Positions 43,444 through 53,346 of a stretch of 64,000 nucleotides of DNA are shown in pieces (the stretch's first letter is position 1; every line of letters begins with the position of its first letter). A program made the translations under genes and the position numbers. The notes under the pieces were generated by a model. The model was not told the DNA's origin and ran no database searches. It saw only the letters and a list, made by a program, of their open reading frames with translations. This DNA is from an uncultured Microbacteriaceae bacterium (lineage in GTDB: Bacteria > Actinomycetota > Actinomycetes > Actinomycetales > Microbacteriaceae). Location of the stretch: positions 23,382 to 87,381 of the forward strand of contig CALMSL010000170.1 in NCBI GenBank assembly GCA_937872445.1, in the 5' to 3' direction.

Positions 43444-45105
43444 ATGCCGGAGGCGCACATACCGGGAAGGCGGATGCCGGAGATTCGTCTGCCGGCGCTG
43501 CGCATGCCGCTGTGGCGCACCTACCCTGGCCGTCTGCTCCACTTCTGGCGCGCGAACCTGCAGTTTCGCACCGTGGCGATCACCGTCACGCTGTCAGGAC
43601 TCGCCGTCGCCATTCTCGGCAGCTACATGTCGGTGAGCATTGGAAGCAACCTGTTCGACTCGCGGCTGCATCAGGTGCTCGCCGAGTCGAGCAGGGCGAC
43701 GAACCAGGCTCAGGACTTTTTCGACAGCGACCTCGCCACGACGGACCCGTCCCGCACCGACCTGGAGTTTCTGAGCAACACCGTCTTGAGCAACATCCGC
43801 GCCACCTCGACGAGTCCGGGCGGTCTCGGCGTCGCCATTTACCGATCGCCCGGGCAGCAGACCTCCGTGACCATGCAGCCCTCGCAGAGCCGCGGCTTTC
43901 CGGGAGAAGTCATTTCGGCGCAACTGCAGAAAGCAGTGGAAGCCAGCACGGGGCCGGAGCGCGTGTGGTGGCAATCCGTGGAGCTCTCCGACGGGAGACC
44001 CGCGCTCGCGGTGGGGTCGCTCCTCACCGTCCCCAACGCAGGATTCTACGAGCTGTACTTCGTGTACGACCTGGGCGACGCACAGCAGACGCTCGCATTC
44101 GTGCAGCAAACTCTCCTCCTCGGCGGGCTCGCGCTCGTGCTGCTCATCGGCGCAGTGACCTACGTTGTCGTGCGCCTCGTGGTCGGGCCGGTGCGAACGG
44201 CGGCCGAAGTGAGTCAGAAACTCGCGGCCGGCCAACTGGAGCATCGCATTCCGGAGAAGGGGGAAGACGTGATCGCCACTCTGGCCCGCTCCTTCAATGG
44301 GATGGCGGACAGCCTTCAGGAGCAAATCACCAAGCTCGGAGAACTCTCCCGACTTCAGCAGCGATTCGTCGCCGACGTGTCCCACGAATTGCGCACGCCG
44401 TTGACGACGATTCGGCTCGCCGGCGATGTCCTGTACGACCAGCGGGACACGTTTCCCACCGCGACCGCACGCACGGCAGAGCTGCTGCACACCCAGGTCC
44501 AGCGGTTCGAAGTTCTCCTCGCCGACCTTCTGGAGGTCAGCCGGTTCGATGCCGGTGCCGTCGAACTCGACGTTGAACCGACGAACCTGGTGAGACTCGT
44601 CGAGGATGCGGTCGACTCGATGCAGCCCGTCGCCAACGAGCGCGGGTCGGACATCCGGGTGGTGGCCGCCGGCGGGGACTTCGGGGCGGAGCTCGATCCC
44701 CGCCGCATCCGCCGAATCCTCCGCAACCTGCTCGGGAACGCGATCGAACACGGCGAAGGGAAGCCCATCGTCGTTTCGGTGGACAGCAACGAGGACGCCG
44801 TGGCGTTCGCCGTGCGGGATCACGGAATTGGCATCAACACCGATGACCTGACCCGCGTATTCGACCGGTTCTGGCGGGCAGATCCGTCCCGCAAGCGGAC
44901 CATCGGCGGCACCGGGCTCGGGCTTGCGATTTCCCTCGAAGATGCGTCCCTGCACCGCGGATATCTCGAAGTGTGGTCGGAGCCGGGCAAGGGGACGTGT
45001 TTCCGGTTGACCCTGCCGCGGGATCTCGAACGCTCCATCAGGGTTTCGCCCATCGAGCTGCCACCCGTCGAACCCGCCGACGCCTTGGGGGAGAGCGATG
45101 AGTGA
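43444..45105 (+). CDS. mtrB: Sensor histidine kinase MtrB
   Basis: A 553-residue membrane histidine kinase. The first transmembrane segment is at about residues 45-65 (FRTVAITVTLSGLAVAILGS), an extracytoplasmic sensor domain follows, and the second lies near 228-250. HAMP runs to about 300; ADVSHELRTPLTTIR contains the phosphorylated His314; the N, G1 and G2 boxes are in NLLGNAIEHGEG, HGIGINTDDLTRVFDRF and GGTGLGLAIS. ATG 43444 follows GAGGG at seven bases. It acts with MtrA and is influenced by the lipoprotein LpqB encoded next, whose start overlaps this stop by 8 bases. Confidence 0.95.
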   Translation: MPEAHIPGRRMPEIRLPALRMPLWRTYPGRLLHFWRANLQFRTVAITVTLSGLAVAILGSYMSVSIGSNLFDSRLHQVLAESSRATNQAQDFFDSDLATTDPSRTDLEFLSNTVLSNIRATSTSPGGLGVAIYRSPGQQTSVTMQPSQSRGFPGEVISAQLQKAVEASTGPERVWWQSVELSDGRPALAVGSLLTVPNAGFYELYFVYDLGDAQQTLAFVQQTLLLGGLALVLLIGAVTYVVVRLVVGPVRTAAEVSQKLAAGQLEHRIPEKGEDVIATLARSFNGMADSLQEQITKLGELSRLQQRFVADVSHELRTPLTTIRLAGDVLYDQRDTFPTATARTAELLHTQVQRFEVLLADLLEVSRFDAGAVELDVEPTNLVRLVEDAVDSMQPVANERGSDIRVVAAGGDFGAELDPRRIRRILRNLLGNAIEHGEGKPIVVSVDSNEDAVAFAVRDHGIGINTDDLTRVFDRFWRADPSRKRTIGGTGLGLAISLEDASLHRGYLEVWSEPGKGTCFRLTLPRDLERSIRVSPIELPPVEPADALGESDE

Positions 45106-46789
45106 ACGTATGCGAAGGATCGTGGCGACCGTTTCGATTGTGATCCTGACTGCCGGTCTTGCCGCCTGCGGCGGAATCCCGACGTCCGGGAGCGTGCAGG
45201 CCGGCGACCCGTTCACGAACGAACCGACCGGGGACTTCATCTTCAATCCGCTCGGGCCGGCAAAGGATGCCGATCAGCGCGCGATTCTTGAGGGGTTCAT
45301 CGCGGCGTTCACCGGCCCGCAGAGCGACTACGGCGTGGCGAGGCAGTTCCTCAGCTCGAGTTTCAAAAAGGACTGGGATCCGCGAAAGAGCGTGCTCATT
45401 CGCACCGGCAGCCCGACGGTCACCCAGGTCGACTCGCTGACGATCGACTATTCGTTCACACCGAAAGCCCAGGTCGACGAGTTCGGCGCGTACTCCGTTA
45501 CCGGGCCGTCGAATCAAACTCTCCAGTTCTCGTTCGTGAAGGAAAGCGGCCAGTGGCGCATCAGCCAGGCGCCGCCGGGAATCGTGCTCCCGGAGAGCAC
45601 GTTCCTGTCCATCTTCAGCAAACACGCCCTGTATTTCTACGATCTCAGCCTCCGGTACCTCATCCCGGATGAGCGCTGGTTCGCTGGCGGGACCACGGCG
45701 ACGAGAATCGTCACGGCGTTGCTCGCCGGACCACCGGAATGGCTGAAGGGCGCGGTGGTGTCCCAGTTCCCGGACGGCACGCAGCTCACGCCCGGCACCA
45801 CCGTCACGATCGATGCAACGGTCGCGCAGGTGGATCTCAGCGCGGAGGCGGCGAGTGCGAACGAACGGCAACGGCAGCTCATGCAGTTGCAGCTCGCCGA
45901 GAGCCTGAGCACCGTACCCGGCATCGGAGTTGTGGAGATCTCTGCCGCCGGCTCGGTTCTGGCGATCAAGCCGCTCGGTTCGGACGCTCCCGTCGCGCAG
46001 CGCGCGGTCGACTCCAGGCCGATTGTCCTTGCGGACGGGAAGTTCGGCTACCTGTCCGGCGGGGAGGTGAGCCCGATCGCGAACCTGAGCACCGCGGTCG
46101 TCGGTGCGAAGCCGCTCGCGGTTTCCGTGGGCGAGGATGCCACGGCCGCCGCAGTGCTGTCCGCGGACGGCGTGTGGGTGGTCCGCGCCGGGCAGTCGGG
46201 CGCGAACAAGATCGATGGCCGATCCGGACTCATCGCACCGGCCATCGACGACTTCGGCTACATCTGGTCGGTTCCGTCGAACGCGCCGAACGCGCTCATG
46301 GCGTTCACCTACGACGGTGTCGGAGAACCGGTATCGGTCACGCTGCCGTCAGGCTCGACGATCGTGTCGCTGGACATCGCCCAGGACAATACGCGGGTCG
46401 CCATGCTTCTCCAGACGGCCGTCGGGCCACGGCTCATCGTCGCCGCGATCGTTCGGGACCCGGCGCGCGGTTTCCTGCCAGCGAGTATCGGCACTCCCGT
46501 CATCGACACACTCATCGACTCGGACACCGCGGTCGACGCGGCCTGGATCGACCGGTTCACGGTTGCGACGCTCACCGACAGCAACGGCGGTTCGGTCGTG
46601 GGCGCGTTCGAGATCGGCGGTCAGCGCGTGTCGCTCGGTCGCCCCGCCGCAACCTCTGTCGCCATTGTCGGGGGCAACAGCAAAACCGGCCTGCGCGTGC
46701 TCGGCAGCGACAACCTTTTGGAGTCGCCGCGCGGAAGCAGTTGGCAGGCGACCTCTGGAAAGGTCGACCTGATCGCGACGCAACGCTGA
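45098..46789 (+). CDS. lpqB: Lipoprotein LpqB with GerMN domain
   Basis: A 563-residue lipoprotein. The signal peptide ends with lipobox LAAC, giving lipidated Cys24. A GerMN domain lies near residues 180-290 (ATRIVTALLAGPPEWLKGAV, VDLSAEAASA), and a beta-propeller-like C-terminal region follows. It is the third gene of mtrA-mtrB-lpqB; in mycobacteria LpqB binds the outer part of MtrB and tunes its signalling. It lies outside the membrane. The 90 bases after it precede a ComF-like gene. Confidence 0.95.
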   Translation: MSERMRRIVATVSIVILTAGLAACGGIPTSGSVQAGDPFTNEPTGDFIFNPLGPAKDADQRAILEGFIAAFTGPQSDYGVARQFLSSSFKKDWDPRKSVLIRTGSPTVTQVDSLTIDYSFTPKAQVDEFGAYSVTGPSNQTLQFSFVKESGQWRISQAPPGIVLPESTFLSIFSKHALYFYDLSLRYLIPDERWFAGGTTATRIVTALLAGPPEWLKGAVVSQFPDGTQLTPGTTVTIDATVAQVDLSAEAASANERQRQLMQLQLAESLSTVPGIGVVEISAAGSVLAIKPLGSDAPVAQRAVDSRPIVLADGKFGYLSGGEVSPIANLSTAVVGAKPLAVSVGEDATAAAVLSADGVWVVRAGQSGANKIDGRSGLIAPAIDDFGYIWSVPSNAPNALMAFTYDGVGEPVSVTLPSGSTIVSLDIAQDNTRVAMLLQTAVGPRLIVAAIVRDPARGFLPASIGTPVIDTLIDSDTAVDAAWIDRFTVATLTDSNGGSVVGAFEIGGQRVSLGRPAATSVAIVGGNSKTGLRVLGSDNLLESPRGSSWQATSGKVDLIATQR

Positions 46790-46879
46790 CCGCTCCCGCA
46801 CACGGCCAACGCCGCCGGGTTCCGTTCAGAATGCAGAATCCGTCGACTCGCCGCTGACCGGGGGTGGGATGCTGGCGCC

Positions 46880-47644
46880 ATGATCGATGTGCCCTGGCGC
46901 AGGCGAGCAGGAGATGCGCCAGGCAAAAGTCTGGCGGCGGCCAGTCGTGCGTCGCTGCGGGCCGTGCTGGATGCCGTCGCGGTCATCTTCCCCGTAGAGT
47001 GCGCGGGCTGCGCAGCGCCGGATCGGGCGCTGTGCGAGCAGTGCCGTGCCCGAATTTCGACCGGGATCCACAGGCAGCTCCTTTCCGATGGCACGGTCGC
47101 GGTGAGCGCGCTTCCGTATGAAGGCCACGTGCGCGCGATGATCCTGGCGTTCAAGGAGCGCGGCCGAACGGATGTGGTGCGTCCGCTGTCGCGCGCGCTC
47201 CGCCGTGCGATGGAGGCTGCTGCGGCCGACGGCCCGGCATCCGTTGAGGTGTGCACGATCCCCTCCACCCGCCCCGCCCTGCGCCGGCGGGGGTACCGGC
47301 CGGTGGAACTTCTCCTGCGCTCTGCGGGTTTTCGCGCAGCCCGGGTTCTCACCGTTGCCACGGCGACGGCGGAGCAAAAATCGCTCGGGAAAGCCCAGAG
47401 GGAAGGCAACCTTCACGGCTTGTTCCGGGCGACGCCCCTCGTGCGCGGCCGACGATTCATCATCGTCGACGACATTCTGACGACCGGGGCGACAGCGCTC
47501 GAAGCGGCACGCGCGATCACCGCGGCGGGCGGGGCCGTCGCCGCGGTGGCGACGCTCGCGTTCACGCCGCGCCGCGCGCCGAAAGCGACCTCGGCCGCCG
47601 TCGTCAAACACGCGGATTCGGCTCCCGTCGACATCCGTGCGTGA
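46880..47644 (+). CDS. ComF-family phosphoribosyltransferase-like protein
   Basis: A 254-residue ComF-type protein. Residues 41-58 hold a cysteine knuckle pair, C-x2-C...C-x2-C (ECAGC and CEQC), typical of the ComF zinc-finger start. FIIVDDILTTGATALEAAR near residue 192 is the PRPP-binding motif. It is the equivalent of Rv3242c, which lies between lpqB and hpf in mycobacteria. ComF proteins aid DNA uptake in competent bacteria, but in actinobacteria the role is unknown. Confidence 0.87.
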   Translation: MIDVPWRRRAGDAPGKSLAAASRASLRAVLDAVAVIFPVECAGCAAPDRALCEQCRARISTGIHRQLLSDGTVAVSALPYEGHVRAMILAFKERGRTDVVRPLSRALRRAMEAAAADGPASVEVCTIPSTRPALRRRGYRPVELLLRSAGFRAARVLTVATATAEQKSLGKAQREGNLHGLFRATPLVRGRRFIIVDDILTTGATALEAARAITAAGGAVAAVATLAFTPRRAPKATSAAVVKHADSAPVDIRA

Positions 47645-47740
47645 CATACACAGGTACGGCGGCTACGGTGGCTGAAAGAGGCGCGATCACGTCGCCTGGC
47701 TTCGCTGGGTCGTCGCGCAGCAGAAGACTGGGAGGATGAC

Positions 47741-48424
47741 ATGGAAGTTTCCATCAACGGTCTGGGGCTCGGGATCACCGACAGGTTCCGCGACTACGCG
47801 ACAGAGAAATCGGAGAAGGTTTCCCATCTCGCGGACAAGGCGATTGCCTTCGAAGTCAAGGCCTCTCGCCACAATGAGAAGAATGGTTCCGCAGGGGACG
47901 ATCGGGTGGAACTGACCCTCATCGGCCCTGGTCCCCTCGTGCGCTCTGAAGCGGTCGGGGCAGACAAGTATGTGGCATTCGATCTGGCGCTCGACAAATT
48001 GATGGAACGGATTCGCAGGGCCAAGGACCGCAACAAGGTCCACAAGAGCGGCAAACGCCGCCCCGTTTCCCTGCGCGAAGCCAGCAGCGGCGGTTTCAAG
48101 GTCGTCGACATCACGCCTGCGGACCCCGAGGTTCTGGAGCGGGTTGCGACCGGCGGAATTCCTGTCATCGCCGAGGATGCGGGCGAGGCGGAGGAGGAGT
48201 GGAGCCCCGTCGTCATCCGCAAGAAGGTGTTTGCGGCCACACCCATGACCGTCGATGACGCGCTGTACCGGATGGAACTCGTGGGCCACGACTTCTACCT
48301 GTTCATTGATGCCGAAACGGATCGCCCGAGCGTCGTCTACCGCCGAAAGGGCTGGGACTACGGCGTCATCGGCCTGGATGTCGAACAGGACGAAGTGCAG
48401 GGCAAGCGAGGCCAGCGCCGGTGA
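47741..48424 (+). CDS. hpf: Long-form ribosome hibernation promoting factor
   Basis: A 227-residue HPF of the long type: the N-terminal S30AE/YfiA domain (residues 1-110, beginning MEVSINGLGLGITDRFRDYA and holding many basic residues in KDRNKVHKSGKRRP) that occupies the 30S decoding site, a flexible linker, and a C-terminal dimerisation domain (TPMTVDDALYRMELVGHDFYLF) that pairs two 70S ribosomes into 100S. GGGAGGA stands five bases before the ATG. It is located between comF and secA as usual. Confidence 0.93.
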   Translation: MEVSINGLGLGITDRFRDYATEKSEKVSHLADKAIAFEVKASRHNEKNGSAGDDRVELTLIGPGPLVRSEAVGADKYVAFDLALDKLMERIRRAKDRNKVHKSGKRRPVSLREASSGGFKVVDITPADPEVLERVATGGIPVIAEDAGEAEEEWSPVVIRKKVFAATPMTVDDALYRMELVGHDFYLFIDAETDRPSVVYRRKGWDYGVIGLDVEQDEVQGKRGQRR

Positions 48425-48455
48425 CGGATGCGCGCGCCCGAGCGCTCGCAGGTTA

Positions 48456-48485
48456 GGCTGTGTTGTTGGCTGTGTTGTTGGCTGT
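48456..48485 (+). repeat. 12-bp direct repeat upstream of secA
   Basis: GGCTGTGTTGTT occurs at 48456-48467 and again at 48468-48479, followed by a partial third copy (GGCTGTA). TTGTTG (48463-48468) and TATGGT (48485-48490), 16 bases apart, lie inside or next to the repeat and could form a weak promoter, so the repeat length might affect secA expression. Confidence 0.7.
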
Positions 48486-48538
48486 ATGGTGGCGCGAGCG
48501 TGCCGTAAACAGCCCCGAAAACCTTATGGAGTACTCAA

Positions 48539-51403
48539 GTGGCCAATGTTCTTGAACGTGTCCTTCGTGTCGGGGAGGGCCGGACCCTTCGCCGACTGGA
48601 GCGATTCGCGCACGCCATCAATCAGCTCGAAGACGACTTCAAGGAACTCACCGACGACGAACTCAAGAACGAGACGAACGAATTGCGGGAGCGCTACGCC
48701 TCCGGCGAGTCGCTCGACGACCTGCTGCCGGAGGCATTCGCCGCGGTGCGCGAGGCCGCGGTCCGCACCCTGGGCATGCGCCCGTTCGACGTGCAGTTGA
48801 TGGGCGGTGCGGCGCTTCACCTCGGCAACATCGCCGAAATGAAGACCGGCGAGGGCAAGACCCTCGTGGCCACCATGCCCGCCTACCTGAACGCGATCGC
48901 CTCCCAGGGCGTGCACGTCGTCACGGTCAACGACTACCTCGCGAGCTACCAGTCCGAACTGATGGGCCGGATTTTCCGCGCCCTCGGCATGACGACCGGG
49001 TGCATCATTTCCGGCCAGACCCCCACCGAGCGCCGCGAACAGTACGAAGCGGACATCACGTACGGCACGAACAACGAATTCGGATTCGACTACCTGCGCG
49101 ACAACATGGCGTGGACGGCCGCGGATATGGTGCAGCGCGGCCACCATTTCGCGATCGTGGACGAGGTGGACTCCATCCTCATCGATGAGGCGCGCACACC
49201 GCTCATCATCTCCGGACCATCCTCCGGCGAGGCGAACCGGTGGTTCAACGAGTTCGCCCAGGTGGCGAAAACGCTTGTGCCCGAGGTCGACTACGAGGTG
49301 GATGAGAAGAAGCGCACGGTGGGCGTGCTGGAGCCAGGGATTGAGAAGGTCGAGGATTACCTCGGCATCGACAACCTGTACGAGTCCGCGAACACGCCGC
49401 TCATTTCGTTCCTGAACAACGCGATCAAGGCGGCGGCGCTGTTCAAGCGCGACAAGGACTATGTCGTGATGAACGGCGAAGTGCTCATCGTCGACGAGCA
49501 CACCGGTCGTATTCTCGTGGGCCGCCGCTACAACGAGGGCATCCACCAGGCGATCGAGGCGAAGGAGGGTGTGGCGGTGAAGGCCGAGAACCAGACCCTC
49601 GCGACCGTGACGCTGCAGAACTACTTCCGCCTGTACAAGAAGCTTTCCGGAATGACCGGTACCGCAGAGACGGAAGCGGCCGAGTTCATGAGCACCTACA
49701 AGCTCGGGGTGGTCGCGATCCCCACGAACAAGCCGATGATCCGGATGGACAAATCCGATCTGGTCTACAAGAACGAGCAGGCGAAGTTCGGGCAGGTTGT
49801 CGAAGACATTGCGGGGCGCCACAAGTCCGGTCAGCCGGTTCTCGTCGGGACGACGAGCGTGGAGAAGAGCGAGTACCTGTCGAAGCTTCTCGCCAAACGC
49901 GGCATCAAGCACGAAGTGCTGAACGCGAAGAACCACGCACGGGAGGCCGCGATCGTGGCCCAGGCCGGCCGGCTCGGTTCGGTGACGGTGGCCACGAACA
50001 TGGCCGGTCGCGGCACCGACGTCATGCTCGGCGGCAACGCGGAGTTCCTTGCTGTCGCGGAGATGAACGCGAAGGGCCTGAGCCCCGTGGACACCCCGGA
50101 GGAGTACGAAGCCGAGTGGGATGCGGTGTTCGACAAGGTCAAGAAGGAGGTCGAGGCGGAGGCCGCGAAGGTCATCGAAGTGGGCGGGCTGTACGTGCTC
50201 GGCACCGAGCGCCACGAGTCCCGCCGCATCGACAACCAGCTGCGCGGTCGTTCCGGACGTCAGGGCGATCCGGGGGAGAGCCGCTTCTACCTGTCTCTCA
50301 CCGACGACCTCATGCGCCTGTTCAACTCGTCCGCGGCGGAATCCCTTATGGGCCGCGGCAGCGTGCCGGAGGATTTGGCGATCGAGTCGAAGGTTGTGAG
50401 CCGGGCCATCCGCAGCGCGCAGGGCCAGGTGGAGGCGCGCAACGCGGAGATCCGCAAGAACGTGCTCAAGTACGACGACGTGCTGAACCGCCAGCGTGAG
50501 GCGATCTACGGTGACCGCCGCCACATCCTGGAGGGTGACGATCTGAAGGATCGGGTTGACCGGTTCCTCGAGGATGTCATCAATGAGATCATCGACGACC
50601 ACACCGGCGAGGGGCATTCGGATGACTGGAATCTGGATTCTCTGTGGCGCGAACTGAAGACGGTTTACCCGATTTCGATCACGATCGATGAGCTGTTCAC
50701 GGCGGCCGGTTCGCGCGGCCGCGTGACGAGGCAGTTCCTCGGCGACGAGATCATGTCGGATGCGAAGCTCGCCTACCAGCGCCGCACGGACGAGTTGGGT
50801 GAGCCGGCGATGCGCGAACTGGAGCGCCGCGTGGTGCTTTCGGTGATTGACCGCCGCTGGCGCGACCACCTCTACGAGATGGACTATCTGAAGGACGGCA
50901 TCGGGCTGCGGGCGATGGCTCAGCGCGACCCGCTCGTCGAGTACCAGCGCGAAGGGTTCATGCTGTTCCAGAACATGATGGGGCAGATCCGCGAAGAGAC
51001 GGTGAGCTTCCTGTTCAACCTCGAGGTGGAGGTGACGGATGGCGGCGCGACCGCTGCGCTGCCGAGCGTCGCGGCGAAGGGGCTGGATCCGAGCACGCAG
51101 GGCAATGAACGGTTGAGCTACTCCGCGCCATCCGACAGCGGTGGCGTCGAGGTGCGCAACCAGCGCGGCCAGCTCGAGCAGGCCGCGACGGCGAAGGCGC
51201 AGCAGGCTGCTGCGGCCCAGGCAAATCAGGTTGGTGCCGCGTTCGGCGGGCAGAATCAGCAGCCGGGGCAGAACCAGCAGGCCGGGCAGGGCGGTGGCGA
51301 GCGCGGTGCGTTCGGCCAGCGCCAGGGCGGCGCTCAGGCGGGCCAGCCGGCGCCCATGAACCGGGCGGAGCGCCGCGCGCAGGAGAAGAACAAGCGCCGC
51401 TGA
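48539..51403 (+). CDS. secA: Preprotein translocase ATPase SecA
   Basis: A 954-residue SecA1-type ATPase with GTG start. Walker A is in [13 protein letters not shown] at residues 100-112; Walker B in [15 protein letters not shown] near 205; the second nucleotide domain has [14 protein letters not shown] near 485; the preprotein cross-linking domain and helical scaffold follow. The tail beyond residue 850 is a glutamine/glycine/alanine-rich linker ending with [16 protein letters not shown] and lacks the cysteine zinc motif, as common in actinobacteria. It drives export through SecYEG. The position right of hpf is conserved. Confidence 0.97.
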   Translation: MANVLERVLRVGEGRTLRRLERFAHAINQLEDDFKELTDDELKNETNELRERYASGESLDDLLPEAFAAVREAAVRTLGMRPFDVQLMGGAALHLGNIAEMKTGEGKTLVATMPAYLNAIASQGVHVVTVNDYLASYQSELMGRIFRALGMTTGCIISGQTPTERREQYEADITYGTNNEFGFDYLRDNMAWTAADMVQRGHHFAIVDEVDSILIDEARTPLIISGPSSGEANRWFNEFAQVAKTLVPEVDYEVDEKKRTVGVLEPGIEKVEDYLGIDNLYESANTPLISFLNNAIKAAALFKRDKDYVVMNGEVLIVDEHTGRILVGRRYNEGIHQAIEAKEGVAVKAENQTLATVTLQNYFRLYKKLSGMTGTAETEAAEFMSTYKLGVVAIPTNKPMIRMDKSDLVYKNEQAKFGQVVEDIAGRHKSGQPVLVGTTSVEKSEYLSKLLAKRGIKHEVLNAKNHAREAAIVAQAGRLGSVTVATNMAGRGTDVMLGGNAEFLAVAEMNAKGLSPVDTPEEYEAEWDAVFDKVKKEVEAEAAKVIEVGGLYVLGTERHESRRIDNQLRGRSGRQGDPGESRFYLSLTDDLMRLFNSSAAESLMGRGSVPEDLAIESKVVSRAIRSAQGQVEARNAEIRKNVLKYDDVLNRQREAIYGDRRHILEGDDLKDRVDRFLEDVINEIIDDHTGEGHSDDWNLDSLWRELKTVYPISITIDELFTAAGSRGRVTRQFLGDEIMSDAKLAYQRRTDELGEPAMRELERRVVLSVIDRRWRDHLYEMDYLKDGIGLRAMAQRDPLVEYQREGFMLFQNMMGQIREETVSFLFNLEVEVTDGGATAALPSVAAKGLDPSTQGNERLSYSAPSDSGGVEVRNQRGQLEQAATAKAQQAAAAQANQVGAAFGGQNQQPGQNQQAGQGGGERGAFGQRQGGAQAGQPAPMNRAERRAQEKNKRR

Positions 51404-51416
51404 TCGGGAGAATCGC

Positions 51417-51602
51417 ATGACGGAGGATGATCGTGAATCGCCTACCGACCCTCTCCCGACAGAGAGCCGGCAGCCGTGGTTCCGACGCAACCGGTCCGGT
51501 CCGGGCTGGCATCCGAGTTCGTGGCAAGGCGGCCTGATTCTCGGAGGCATCGTCGTCGCGATCGTCGCTCTTGTCGTGCTGCTTCGAACCGGTGTGCTGT
51601 GA
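51417..51602 (+). CDS. Small single-span membrane protein
   Basis: A 61-residue protein: an acidic then basic N-terminus (MTEDDRESPTDPL, WFRRNRSGPGW) followed by one transmembrane helix at about residues 40-58 (LILGGIVVAIVALVVLL). It begins 14 bases after the secA stop and ends just before the DUF1214 gene. The clear hydrophobic segment, positive-inside charge and spacing support it as a gene. No homologue family is recognised. Confidence 0.5.
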   Translation: MTEDDRESPTDPLPTESRQPWFRRNRSGPGWHPSSWQGGLILGGIVVAIVALVVLLRTGVL

Positions 51603-51615
51603 TGCGGTGGTCTCC

Positions 51616-52221
51616 GTGAGCAACTTCTTCGCCTGGGTCGCAGGTTCGGGAGTGGTTCAGGGTGTGATCATGGGCCTGACGTTCGCGTACCTGACGACGG
51701 TTCTGATCCTGAATGCCGTGGCGAAGGCCCAGACGAGGACCATCAATGGGTGGAGCGCGATTCGCAGGGCGGGTCAGCCCGGCAACGGGCTGCTGCTGCG
51801 AGCTGCCCTGCAGAAAGCGCTCCCGGTCGTCAACAGTTTTGACGAGGCCGCCTATTGGACGGCAACGAGCGATGCCGCGGGACGTCGGCTGCAGGGCGAT
51901 CGTGCCTACCGTCTGCATTTCGCGGCCAACCAGCTTCCGCCGAACGACGCGTTCTGGTCGCTCACCGCGACGGATACGGGGGGCTATCAGGTCAGCACCG
52001 CATCCGGGACCTCGAGCGTCAACAGCCACTCGGGCCTTGTGGAAAACGCCGACGGTTCGGTCGACATCCTGTTGCAGGCGCACGAACCATCCGATGCGGG
52101 TCGAAACTGGCTCGCCACTCCGCGGGGCCGGTTCAAGCTCATGCTGCGCGTGTATTTGCCCGGCGCTGGCATCGTGGACGGGGAGTACGCGGTTCCCCCG
52201 GTTGTCGAGGTGCAGTCGTGA
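51616..52221 (+). CDS. DUF1214 domain protein, single-span membrane anchored
   Basis: A 201-residue protein. GTG 51616 (VSNFFAWVAGSG) is preferred: an N-terminal membrane segment follows at residues 8-32. The DUF1214 domain covers the rest: FAANQLPPNDAFWSLTATDT near 98-117 and GRNWLATPRGRFKLMLRVYLPG near 163-184. It overlaps the DUF1254 gene by 4 bases, and the two form a two-part protein usually found fused elsewhere. The function of the domain is unknown. Confidence 0.82.
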   Translation: MSNFFAWVAGSGVVQGVIMGLTFAYLTTVLILNAVAKAQTRTINGWSAIRRAGQPGNGLLLRAALQKALPVVNSFDEAAYWTATSDAAGRRLQGDRAYRLHFAANQLPPNDAFWSLTATDTGGYQVSTASGTSSVNSHSGLVENADGSVDILLQAHEPSDAGRNWLATPRGRFKLMLRVYLPGAGIVDGEYAVPPVVEVQS

Positions 52222-52871
52222 ATCGCCTCATCCTGAAATACGGCACCGTAGTCACGGTTGTCATCCTGGCGATTTTTGCGTGGGTGATCTACCGAAGGGT
52301 CGCCGATGGCGGAGTCGCGGAGATTGTTCTGCTGGCTTCGACCGCTGTCGTCGTGTGGGTGTTCGGCTCGTTCGCCCTCATTTACTTCTGGCCGCGAATT
52401 ACCGTCGGCGGATTCAAACGGATATTCGCGCGGCGGGGATTGGGCGGCGGTCCGATCCCGGTGAACACGCTCTACGCCTCGCCAGACAGCGCCACCGCGT
52501 CCGCATCTTCGGGTAGCGTCATCGCGACGGGCACCGACGACGTTCTCTATGTCGGTGGTTGGCTGGATGTCGCAGCCGGACCGCAACTGTTGCACGTGCC
52601 CGAGATGGGTGAGCGTTACTACAGCGTGCAGTTCACGGATCCGGTGACTGGCGCGAACTTTGCCTACGTCGGCTCGCGAGCCACCGGAGGCGCTGCCGGA
52701 GATTTCTTCCTGTGCGAGCCCGGGTACGAAGGCGCGATGCCGCACGGCACGTCCCGGATCGACGTGCCGCACCGGTCCGCGTTGCTCATCGGTCGAGTGT
52801 TCGTGGCTGATGACGACGATCGCGAGGCGGCGTATGCGCTCGCGAAGCAGATTCAACTCGCCGCAGTGTGA
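52218..52871 (+). CDS. DUF1254 domain protein, membrane anchored
   Basis: A 217-residue protein starting with GTG and having two N-terminal transmembrane segments (residues 8-25 and 33-55). The DUF1254 domain follows: VIATGTDDVLYVGGWLDVAA near residue 95, then PEMGERYYSVQFTDPVTGAN and the GDFFLCEPGYEG turn. It is translationally coupled with DUF1214, giving a membrane-associated pair with both domains outside. The activity is unknown. Confidence 0.82.
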   Translation: MNRLILKYGTVVTVVILAIFAWVIYRRVADGGVAEIVLLASTAVVVWVFGSFALIYFWPRITVGGFKRIFARRGLGGGPIPVNTLYASPDSATASASSGSVIATGTDDVLYVGGWLDVAAGPQLLHVPEMGERYYSVQFTDPVTGANFAYVGSRATGGAAGDFFLCEPGYEGAMPHGTSRIDVPHRSALLIGRVFVADDDDREAAYALAKQIQLAAV

Positions 52872-53007
52872 CCGCCGGCCCGACAGGGTCGACTACAGTT
52901 ACAAACACTCAACTTTTGCATCGGCAGCACGATCGTCAATGACACTGGGTGAAATCCCCGCAGCAGCCTGGCCGCCGAATGGAAGTCGGAGTGGAAGGGT
53001 CGTTCTC

Positions 53008-53226
53008 GTGAGCACTGACGAATACGAAAAGGGTCGCCGCCGAGGGGACCAGATCCAACGGATGCGGGCTTACTATGGGCACCAACGACGACGCCGCCTT
53101 TACGACCTCGGCGTCGCGAATATCAAGCGCCTGAACATTACTTTTCGCATCCATTCCGAGGAGTACTGGCGAGGATACGCGGATGGACTGGCTTCACTGT
53201 CGAGCCGCGGCAATCCTGCACACTAG
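53008..53226 (+). CDS. Small basic hypothetical protein
   Basis: A 72-residue, arginine/tyrosine-rich sequence (STDEYEKGRRRGDQIQRMRA, then EEYWRGYADGLASL). The GTG start at 53008 has GGAAG a short distance upstream; an ATG at 52939 in the same frame is an alternative. Third codon positions are fairly GC-rich, though less than in neighbours. No family recognised; it may be non-coding. Confidence 0.42.
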   Translation: MSTDEYEKGRRRGDQIQRMRAYYGHQRRRRLYDLGVANIKRLNITFRIHSEEYWRGYADGLASLSSRGNPAH

Positions 53227-53346
53227 GGCGATCGGTTCGAAGACTTCTGGATTGTGTCCGATGGGAAGCCGAAACGCGACCGTGGCGAAATCCGCAGAGG
53301 GATGCCGGTGCGCCCGGACGTAGCCGGCATCCACGTGGGTGTGCGG

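Noticed and set aside
48524-51550. A 1008-codon minus-strand open frame opposite secA
   Set aside because: It mirrors the secA frame in a high-GC genome, is arginine/histidine-rich, and has no recognisable domain. secA is certain.
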